Positions 1 to 4,373 of a DNA stretch of 8,724 bases are shown piece after piece. Source of the DNA: Clostridiales bacterium (GTDB taxonomy: Bacteria > Bacillota > Clostridia > Oscillospirales > CAG-272); assembly GCA_016280525.1 (NCBI GenBank), contig JAEEGW010000142.1, positions 1 through 8,724 of the forward strand, in the 5' to 3' direction. The notes beneath the pieces were generated by a model. That model searched no databases. It was not told the origin of the DNA and saw only the letters and a program-made list of their open reading frames with translations. The position numbers and the translations under genes are program-made. The first letter of the stretch is position 1. Each line of letters opens with the position of its first letter.

Positions 1-18
1 ACCCCCCTGTCCCCTCCC
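1..18 (+). repeat. 18-bp direct repeat, copy 1 (second copy 215-232)
   Basis: The first 18 bases of the window (ACCCCCCTGTCCCCTCCC) recur exactly at 215-232. The downstream contexts differ: copy 1 runs into the GAACCCCCAA module, copy 2 into the CATCATTC hairpin. The two copies therefore belong to a shuffled set of modules and not to one simple tandem duplication. The first copy begins at the window edge, so the repeat unit probably extends leftward. Confidence 0.8.
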
Positions 19-20
19 GG

Positions 21-58
21 GAACCCCCAACGCTCTCCAGTTCGCGTCGGGGAACCCC
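21..58 (+). repeat. Inverted module, left copy (partner 272-310)
   Basis: This 38-base module begins GAACCCCCAA and ends TCGGGGAACCCC. The reverse complement of 272-310 begins and ends with the same bases and is one base longer; the middle is diverged. Both copies adjoin or lie close to a CATCATT-type hairpin. The pair therefore forms long imperfect inverted repeats bounding about 290 bp. Confidence 0.7.
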
Positions 59-214
59 GGTCCCATCATTTTTACAAATGATGGGGCGGACGAACCCCGC
101 TTGCGGGGACCCGAAGACATCTGCGCGTCACTGCCGTGACTGTGCTTGATTTCTTTCGACCGCTGCGCTTTCCTCGCTTTGCTTCATCCGCCCCTGGCGG
201 CGCAAAGCTCGTCC

Positions 215-232
215 ACCCCCCTGTCCCCTCCC
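215..232 (+). repeat. 18-bp direct repeat, copy 2
   Basis: Exact second copy of the C-rich 18-mer at 1-18. It leads directly into the imperfect CCC-A-TCATTC hairpin at 230-252, which resembles the perfect CCCATCATTT hairpin at 62-85. Confidence 0.8.
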
Positions 233-271
233 ATCATTCTAAGAATGAGGGGGCAGCGCGTCGGGCGGAGA

Positions 272-310
272 GGGGTTCCCCGAAAACGAGGTACGAGTTT
301 TTGGGGGTTC
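272..310 (-). repeat. Inverted module, right copy (partner 21-58)
   Basis: Read on the minus strand, this stretch reproduces both ends of the 21-58 module (the first 10 and last 12 bases match), with a diverged centre. Its outer end is GAACCCCC and its inner end is the palindrome GGGGAACCCC. I saw no clear target-site duplication outside the two copies. Confidence 0.7.
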
Positions 311-394
311 ACGGTAGTGGGGCCGCCGACGCGCGCGGCTGAAGCCGCAAAAAAGCCCCGATGATATATCGGGGGGGACGATCACTTCGTGATG

Positions 395-417
395 AAATCC
401 GCCTTGCGGCGGGTTTT
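395..417. terminator. Hairpin just past the SGNH hydrolase stop, possible weak terminator
   Basis: AAATCCGCC pairs with GGCGGGTTT around a TTGC loop (one T-G wobble), giving a stem of about 9 bp starting two bases beyond the minus-strand stop codon at 419-421. Read on the minus strand it is followed by only three T residues, so it would be a weak terminator; read on the plus strand it has four T. Its core also looks like a member of the repeat family described for 1-418, so it may be a repeat hairpin serving as an mRNA end. Confidence 0.45.
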
Positions 418-418
418 G

Positions 419-994
419 TTATAACTGCGACAGCACCCTGCAGAATTCTTTTGCTATTATCAGCGAGCCGGGAAGGGAAGGGTGGCTGCCGTCCGGGTCA
501 AAGACGTCTTTGCCCGCTCTGTACGCTTCGTGGAATCTGTCGCCCGCGTAAACGAGTATTGCGCCCGTTTCTTTTGCCGCGGTCTCATACGCTTCTCTCA
601 GTCTATCCTGCATTTCGTCGTGAGTCAGACCGAGCCTTGCAAGCGTTTCGCTTCCGTCCGCGCGTCCCCACGTCTCATACAAAACGGTCTTTGCGCCGTT
701 TGCTTTTATCATGCGGTCGAATTCCGACACGCATTTTAAAAACGTTTCCGTTTCCGTTACCGGATATACGCTCTGTCCCTGTATCACGACGTAATCGTAT
801 TTTCTGCCGTCAAGCAGTTGCCTGACCTTCTTTGCGTATTCGTCTTCCTCGGATAAAAACTGACTCAGTCTGTATCCGCCCGCCGTAACGCTGTCGACCT
901 GCACGTTCGCTCCGCTGTTTTTGCACTCAGCTTCAAAGAGCGCCGGCATATCGTTAAAGTAAGTATAACTGTTTCCTATAAATAATATTTTCAT
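419..994 (-). CDS. SGNH/GDSL-type hydrolase-like protein, DUF4886-like
   Basis: A 191-residue protein with the layout of a small SGNH hydrolase, a family of serine esterases and lipases that often deacylate carbohydrates. Visible blocks are GNS at residues 7-9 (candidate nucleophile Ser9), Gly39-Gly40 in the second block, DYVVIQGQS at 67-75, and D-G-S-H-P at 168-172 giving the catalytic Asp168 and His171. The usual GxND third block is replaced by Q-G-Q, as in DUF4886-type relatives, so the oxyanion hole would use Gln and not Asn. There is no signal peptide, so it should be cytoplasmic. AAGGAG lies at 1001-1006, six bases before the ATG. It sits 63 nt after the solute-binding protein and probably shares its transcript. 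The substrate is unknown; a sugar-ester hydrolase is the best guess. Confidence 0.8.
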   Translation of the reverse strand: MKILFIGNSYTYFNDMPALFEAECKNSGANVQVDSVTAGGYRLSQFLSEEDEYAKKVRQLLDGRKYDYVVIQGQSVYPVTETETFLKCVSEFDRMIKANGAKTVLYETWGRADGSETLARLGLTHDEMQDRLREAYETAAKETGAILVYAGDRFHEAYRAGKDVFDPDGSHPSLPGSLIIAKEFCRVLSQL

Positions 995-1019
995 ATATAT
1001 CTCCTTATTATAAATAACG

Positions 1020-1041
1020 GGCGGAGTCGATAGACTCCGCC
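1020..1041 (-). terminator. Intercistronic hairpin after the solute-binding protein gene
   Basis: A perfect 9-bp stem (GGCGGAGTC with GACTCCGCC, loop GATA on the plus strand) lies between the solute-binding protein stop at 1058 and the hydrolase start at 994. On the minus strand it is followed by CGTTATTTATAA, a poor U-tract. It may be a partial terminator or a 3'-end stabilising hairpin that leaves more of the first cistron than of the second. Confidence 0.6.
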
Positions 1042-1057
1042 GCGCTGATGTAACGTA

Positions 1058-2551
1058 TTATGTTTCTTTAAGTATCTTTGCAAGCTCTTTCGTCAGCTTT
1101 GTCTTCGCAGCTTTGATCTTCTTCTGATAAGTAGATGCGTAAGCGTTGGAGCCTTTTGCCAACAGGCTGGTGAATACGGAGCCTATGCCGCCCCAGTCAA
1201 ACATGTGCGTGGAGCCCAAGTCGAACGTTCTGGACTTTAAGATTATGTCAAGCATCTCGGACGATTCGGGGTCACGGAAGTATTTGCCGTTTAGAGCCGT
1301 TTCGTAATATGCGGGTGTGAGCGTATACATGGATTCATACGCCATAGCCTCAACGAACGCGCCTATTTTGATATAGTCTTTGCACGATACCGGTATCGAG
1401 AGCAGAGCGGTCGTCTGGTGTACGAAGTGACCGTAGTTCTCCTGGTTGCTGTCGTACTTCGGGAACGGGATAAGACCGAAGTTTATTTCCATTTCACGCA
1501 GACGGAAAACGAGCTGCATAACTTCACCCAAGAACAGGCCGCGGCCTTCCTGGAATATTTCCTGAAGCTCAACGGCGCCGTAGCCGTCGCGGTCGGCGGA
1601 CCACGTTACGGTCTTGTCGGACCAGATCTTTATGCTCTTGTCAAGAACGAGGTTCACGTATTCCGCGTTCTGTTCCGGGAATATGGGCAGATCGTCCGCG
1701 TCTTTATCTATAACTTTAAGGCCTGCGGCGTAGTAGAAAGCGCCGAGGGACGAGTTGTGAGTTACGAATCCGAATCTGTCTTCGTCGTAGTCAACTTTAC
1801 CGTTGCCGTTTTCATCGGAGTGTGCCACCTGCATCATCTCGTACATCTTGTCAAAGGTCCACTTGTTGTTTCTGACAAGGTCGTACGGAGATTCAAGGTC
1901 AAGGTCGTTTACCGTCTTTTTGTTGAACATCATTACCCACGTGGCGTCGTTGTCCATTACGGAGATATCGCCCGTTGCAAAGAACAGCTTGCCGCCGATC
2001 GAACAGTTTTTTACCATGTTCTGATCCCACCACGGCTGGCTCATATCCATAGTGTCTATGGAGTTGAGGTCGCGGAGCAGACATGCCTGAACAAGGCTCA
2101 GCGTGCTCTTCGTATCGCACATAAGTACCTGGTATTCATCCGAGCCGGACTGTATGGCTTTCTTTGCCACGGTGCCCGTGCTGTTTACCGCTTCCTCTGC
2201 GATAACGGCATGATATTTGTCCTGAAGAATCTGGTTTCTTGTGTAGACCGCGGATCTGATCGGGTCTGTGGAATCTTCTTCCTCAAATATGTCCTTGCTC
2301 TTCCAGTCCTGGCCGTTGAATCCGTCGTCGATAACGAGGAACGTTACCGTGTTGCCGCCGAGATCAAGATCGTCCGGAACGTTGTTCGGAAGTCTTTCCG
2401 TTACCGCTTCAGTCGATTCCTCGGCTTCTGTCGTCTCGTTTTCCGCGGAGGTCGCTTCTGCCGGGTTTTCCGGTTTTTCCTGACACGAAACGGCGAAGAT
2501 CTCAACGCAGATCATAACGAGCACAAGCAGAAATGCAGTCAGTTTTTTCAT
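1058..2551 (-). CDS. ABC transporter extracellular solute-binding lipoprotein, orphan
   Basis: A 497-residue lipoprotein. MKKLTAFLLVLVMICVEIF is a signal peptide and the lipobox AVSC gives Cys23 as the lipidated residue. A Thr/Glu-rich spacer follows (about residues 30-52), then a family-1-like periplasmic-binding fold related to sugar-binding proteins. At residues 246-257 the sequence DENGNGKVDYDE fits a calcium-binding EF-hand loop (D1, N3, N5, D9, E12). I chose the ATG at 2551 because the signal peptide starts there and AAAGG sits at 2561-2565. The frame stays open upstream to a TTG at 2635, but that TTG lies inside the predicted -35 box. No permease or ATPase gene adjoins it, so it must use a transporter encoded elsewhere or act only as a binder. 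The ligand is probably an oligosaccharide but is not identified. Confidence 0.85.
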   Translation of the reverse strand: MKKLTAFLLVLVMICVEIFAVSCQEKPENPAEATSAENETTEAEESTEAVTERLPNNVPDDLDLGGNTVTFLVIDDGFNGQDWKSKDIFEEEDSTDPIRSAVYTRNQILQDKYHAVIAEEAVNSTGTVAKKAIQSGSDEYQVLMCDTKSTLSLVQACLLRDLNSIDTMDMSQPWWDQNMVKNCSIGGKLFFATGDISVMDNDATWVMMFNKKTVNDLDLESPYDLVRNNKWTFDKMYEMMQVAHSDENGNGKVDYDEDRFGFVTHNSSLGAFYYAAGLKVIDKDADDLPIFPEQNAEYVNLVLDKSIKIWSDKTVTWSADRDGYGAVELQEIFQEGRGLFLGEVMQLVFRLREMEINFGLIPFPKYDSNQENYGHFVHQTTALLSIPVSCKDYIKIGAFVEAMAYESMYTLTPAYYETALNGKYFRDPESSEMLDIILKSRTFDLGSTHMFDWGGIGSVFTSLLAKGSNAYASTYQKKIKAAKTKLTKELAKILKET

Positions 2552-2605
2552 CGTTTTTTTCCTTTCAAAGCTTTGTGGAAGCATACGCTTCTTAATATTA
2601 TATAT

Positions 2606-2635
2606 ATTATACACTAATAACATCCGTTTCGTCAA
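2606..2635 (-). promoter_or_regulatory. Promoter of the solute-binding protein gene
   Basis: On the minus strand, TTGACG (2635-2630) and TATAAT (2611-2606) are separated by 18 bases. The -10 box lies about 55 bases upstream of the ATG at 2551. It points away from the rpsF promoter, and the AT-rich stretch between them (about 2640-2690) is shared upstream DNA. Confidence 0.75.
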
Positions 2636-2695
2636 GGGGTTTATATATATTTTTTAAAAAAATAATGTTTTGCAAAAGTTTTTTGACCAAAACTA

Positions 2696-2724
2696 TTGAC
2701 AAATGTTGATTTCACTGTTATAAT
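2696..2724 (+). promoter_or_regulatory. Consensus promoter of rpsF-ssb-rpsR
   Basis: Exact TTGACA (2696-2701) and exact TATAAT (2719-2724) with a 17-base spacer: a perfect housekeeping sigma factor promoter. A- and T-tracts just upstream (2650-2690) could act as an UP element. Such strength suits a ribosomal protein operon. Confidence 0.92.
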
Positions 2725-2733
2725 ACCTTTTCA

Positions 2734-2794
2734 GGGAATCTGTGCGATTCCTTCCTTGCCGCGCAAAAAGCGCGGACTTATGTCCAGAAGGAGG
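2734..2794 (+). promoter_or_regulatory. Structured rpsF leader, candidate S6:S18 autoregulatory site
   Basis: The leader between promoter and rpsF contains three possible small hairpins: GGAATC/GATTCC (2735-2751), CCGCGC/GCGCGG around AAAAA (2759-2775) and the alternative GGAC/GTCC (2774-2785). The pyrimidine stretch at 2750-2757 is complementary to the Shine-Dalgarno region at 2787-2792, so the ribosome binding site can be closed. Known rpsF leaders bind the S6:S18 complex at a CCG trinucleotide in a bulge between a stem and a hairpin; here CCG at 2759-2761 lies between those elements. The structure is seen; the regulatory role is inferred. Confidence 0.4.
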
Positions 2795-2802
2795 TTAATA
2801 TA

Positions 2803-3099
2803 ATGGAAAAGGTACAAGGTAAATACGAGACCCTGTTCATCGTCGATCCTTCTCTCGGAGACGAGGGTATCGACGCTGTCATCGGCAAGTTCAACGATCT
2901 TATAGCCGCAAACGGCGAAGTTGAAAAGGTCGAAAAATGGGGCACCCGCCAGCTTGCATACGCAATAGACAAAAAGGCGGACGGCTATTACGCACTTATC
3001 ACCTTTACGAGCGAGCCGGGCTTCACTCCCGAGCTTGAACGTATCTTCAACATTACGGACGGCATTATGCGTTCGATCGTTGTCAGACTTGATAAGTAA
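2803..3099 (+). CDS. rpsF: 30S ribosomal protein S6
   Basis: A 98-residue bS6 of normal length. S6 binds the central domain of 16S rRNA in the small-subunit platform as a heterodimer with S18. The opening K-Y-E-T-L-F-I-V-D-P and the central W-G-T-R-Q-L-A-Y-A-I-D-K-K are family hallmarks, and the ferredoxin-like fold runs the full length. AAGGAGG at 2788-2794 is eight bases before the ATG. It is the first gene of the conserved rpsF-ssb-rpsR operon, under the consensus promoter at 2696-2724. Confidence 0.97.
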   Translation: MEKVQGKYETLFIVDPSLGDEGIDAVIGKFNDLIAANGEVEKVEKWGTRQLAYAIDKKADGYYALITFTSEPGFTPELERIFNITDGIMRSIVVRLDK

Positions 3100-3118
3100 T
3101 TAAAAACGAGGTGTTATC

Positions 3119-3571
3119 ATGGCTAATCTGAATTTAAACAAAGTCATACTGGCAGGCAGACTCACGGCTGATCCGGAGCTGAAAAAGACCACGACAAACG
3201 ATACTTCCGTATGCTCTTTCACCATTGCGGTAAACAGAAGATTTACCAAAGCGGGTGAACAGCCGCAGGCGGATTTCATCAACTGCGTCGCATGGCGCCA
3301 GCAGGCAGAGCTGTTGTCAAGATATTTCAGAAAAGGTTCTTCCGTCTGTATAGTCGGCAATATTCAGAACCGCAACTGGACAGATCAGCAGGGCAATAAG
3401 AGAACCACCACGGAAGTTATCGTTGACGAGCTCAATTTCGTTGACTCAAAATCAGAAGGTCCGAACAGAGATTTCGCGCCGGACGCAGTACCGCAGACTC
3501 CCGCATATTCAACGGCTCCCGCAGAGCTCACGAAGTTTGAGGAAGCGGACGAGGACGATCTCCCGTTCTGA
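3119..3571 (+). CDS. ssb: Single-stranded DNA-binding protein
   Basis: A 150-residue SSB that coats single-stranded DNA during replication, recombination and repair, normally as a homotetramer. The OB-fold covers about residues 1-110 (start NLNKVILAGRLTADPEL, then FINCVAWRQQAELL and the glycine turn VGNIQNRNW). A short variable linker leads to the acidic tip DEDDLPF, the docking site for partner proteins. GAGGTG at 3108-3113 precedes the ATG. It lies 19 nt after rpsF and is co-transcribed with both ribosomal genes. RecR, which acts on SSB-coated DNA, is encoded elsewhere in the window. Confidence 0.97.
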   Translation: MANLNLNKVILAGRLTADPELKKTTTNDTSVCSFTIAVNRRFTKAGEQPQADFINCVAWRQQAELLSRYFRKGSSVCIVGNIQNRNWTDQQGNKRTTTEVIVDELNFVDSKSEGPNRDFAPDAVPQTPAYSTAPAELTKFEEADEDDLPF

Positions 3572-3631
3572 TCACACAAGGCGAGCCGCCGCCTGATCGA
3601 ATTGCGGTTAAATTAACAGGAGGAAATTATA

Positions 3632-4129
3632 ATGGATAAGGAACAAAAGCCGTTCCGCAACAATATCCGCAGAAGAAAGAAGGTTTGCGCCTTCTGTGCG
3701 GAAAAAGTGGAATTCATAGACTACAAAAACGCAGACAAGCTTAAAAAATACGTATCCGAGCGCGGAAAGATCCTGCCGAGAAGAGTTATGGGTACCTGCG
3801 CAAGACATCAGCGTGAGCTGACGACCGCTATAAAGAGAGCCCGTCAGGTAGCTCTGCTCCCGTACGACGCAGAGGTCACCAGACTTGCAAAAGCAAAACA
3901 CTTTGCATACAGCAAGCCCGAGATCGTAAAGGCTGAGGAAGCTGAAGCAGTTGAGACGGTTGAAGAAGTTGCCGTCGAGACCGCCGAAGAAATAGCAGTC
4001 GAAGAGCCCGCGGCAGTTGAAGAAGCTGCCGAAGCAGTTGAAGAAACCGTTGAAGCCGCTGCCGAAGAAGCTCCCGCAGAGGAAGCTCCCGCAGAGGAAC
4101 CGGAAAAAGCTGAAGAAGCTGCAGAATAA
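3632..4129 (+). CDS. rpsR: 30S ribosomal protein S18 with long acidic C-terminal extension
   Basis: A 165-residue protein, about twice the usual length of S18. Residues about 9-85 are a standard bS18 core (R-R-R-K-K-V-C-A-F-C, Y-K-N, GKILPRRVMGTCARHQRELTTAIKRARQVALLPY). Cys19, Cys22, Cys56 and His59 make this the zinc-binding (C+) form. From about residue 94 the sequence becomes a Glu/Ala/Val tail with 28 glutamates against three lysines, built of irregular EEA and AVEE units and presumably disordered or helical. The frame is intact to a TAA and a strong terminator, and AGGAGGA at 3618-3624 supports the start, so the tail looks real and not a sequencing artefact. S18 pairs with S6 in the 30S platform; what the tail does is unknown. 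Confidence 0.95.
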   Translation: MDKEQKPFRNNIRRRKKVCAFCAEKVEFIDYKNADKLKKYVSERGKILPRRVMGTCARHQRELTTAIKRARQVALLPYDAEVTRLAKAKHFAYSKPEIVKAEEAEAVETVEEVAVETAEEIAVEEPAAVEEAAEAVEETVEAAAEEAPAEEAPAEEPEKAEEAAE

Positions 4130-4142
4130 TCAGAATATGCGC

Positions 4143-4178
4143 AAACGCGGAGCAAATTGCTCCGCGTTTTGTCATTTT
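4143..4178 (+). terminator. Intrinsic terminator of rpsF-ssb-rpsR
   Basis: AAACGCGGAGC (4143-4153) and GCTCCGCGTTT (4159-4169) form an 11-bp stem with a five-base loop, followed by a T-rich run (TTTTGTCATTTT, 4167-4178). It begins 13 bases after the rpsR stop. Confidence 0.93.
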
Positions 4179-4183
4179 AACTA

Positions 4184-4212
4184 TTGACACGCGTAATATT
4201 TTGTGATACAAT
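4184..4212 (+). promoter_or_regulatory. Promoter of the THF-riboswitch operon
   Basis: TTGACA (4184-4189) and TACAAT (4207-4212) are 17 bases apart, with a TGA extended -10 at 4204-4206. Transcription would start near 4218-4220, exactly where the riboswitch aptamer begins. Confidence 0.9.
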
Positions 4213-4217
4213 ACGTG

Positions 4218-4318
4218 TAACAGAGTAGGGAATAAGGCGTTAAGTGCCGTGCGGACGGGGAGTTGCCGCGCGGACGAAAGGAAAGATCCTGCGGCCGTAT
4301 TCCCGCATCCCGCTGTAC
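4218..4318 (+). ncRNA. Tetrahydrofolate (THF) riboswitch aptamer
   Basis: The sequence matches the THF riboswitch: GAGUAG after the first P1 strand (4223-4228), the conserved ligand-site block GCGUUAAGUG (4237-4246), and GCAUCCCGCU (4305-4314) near the 3' end. The helices fit: P1 ACAG/CTGT (4220-4223 with 4313-4316), P2 GGGAATA/TATTCCC (4228-4234 with 4298-4304), a 6-bp helix 4249-4254 with 4266-4271, and AGGA/TCCT (4279-4282 with 4287-4290). The expected pseudoknot can form between GGGA (4258-4261) and TCCC (4308-4311). It senses reduced folates and normally lowers expression of folate transport or synthesis genes, which agrees with the FolT-like gene downstream. Confidence 0.95.
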
Positions 4319-4373
4319 AAAGGAAATTATCCTCCCTTGTATCAACAGGATCGTCTGTGAAGGGAGGTTTTTT
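4316..4373 (+). promoter_or_regulatory. Riboswitch expression platform: terminator hairpin overlapping the Shine-Dalgarno
   Basis: CCTCCCTT (4331-4338) pairs with AAGGGAGG (4360-4367), extended inside by ACAG/CTGT (4345-4348 with 4355-4358). Six T residues and then the ATG at 4374 follow. The right arm is also the Shine-Dalgarno, so one hairpin could both terminate transcription and hide the ribosome site. A competing hairpin can form between TACAAAGG (4316-4323) and CCTTGTA (4335-4341), with one A bulged; it uses the left terminator arm and the last P1 base. The pairings are seen; I infer that ligand-stabilised P1 favours the terminator (an OFF switch). Confidence 0.8.

Larger units (their letters stand above)
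1..418. repeat. Gene-free mosaic of short hairpins and GC-rich repeat modules
   Basis: I see no credible coding sequence here; the short open frames overlap one another and have no ribosome binding site or recognisable protein. Instead there are about nine short hairpins in 420 bases: 62-85 (10-bp perfect stem), 95-108, 127-140, 188-200, 230-252 (one mismatch), 335-348, 356-374 (7-bp stem), 381-393 and 395-416. An 18-base direct repeat links 1-18 and 215-232, and a 38/39-base module recurs in opposite orientations at 21-58 and 272-310. The last two hairpins have the form ATCAC-TTC-GTGAT and CCGCC-TTGC-GGCGG joined by GAAAT, which from memory resembles palindromic intergenic repeats common in gut Clostridia. 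The region could be a repeat island, a degraded mobile element or a structured RNA; the sequence alone does not decide. Confidence 0.7.

Noticed and set aside
1..418. CRISPR array
   Set aside because: The repeats are not regularly spaced, have no spacer-like unique units of constant length, and no cas gene is present.
136..825. Small plus-strand frames near the left edge
   Set aside because: They lack ribosome sites and overlap each other, the hairpin mosaic or the real hydrolase gene.
1418..2617. Long plus-strand open frame antisense to the solute-binding protein
   Set aside because: It is the complement of a clear lipoprotein gene, has no family resemblance or ribosome site, and arises from codon bias in the real gene.
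2552..2635. Longer start (TTG at 2635) for the solute-binding lipoprotein
   Set aside because: The TTG is the start of the predicted -35 box TTGACG and the extra residues would precede a perfect signal peptide. The ATG at 2551 has a ribosome site.
4263..4373. Longer start (TTG at 4263) for the FolT-like gene
   Set aside because: This stretch is the THF riboswitch and its expression platform. The ATG at 4374 directly follows AAGGGAGG and six T residues.
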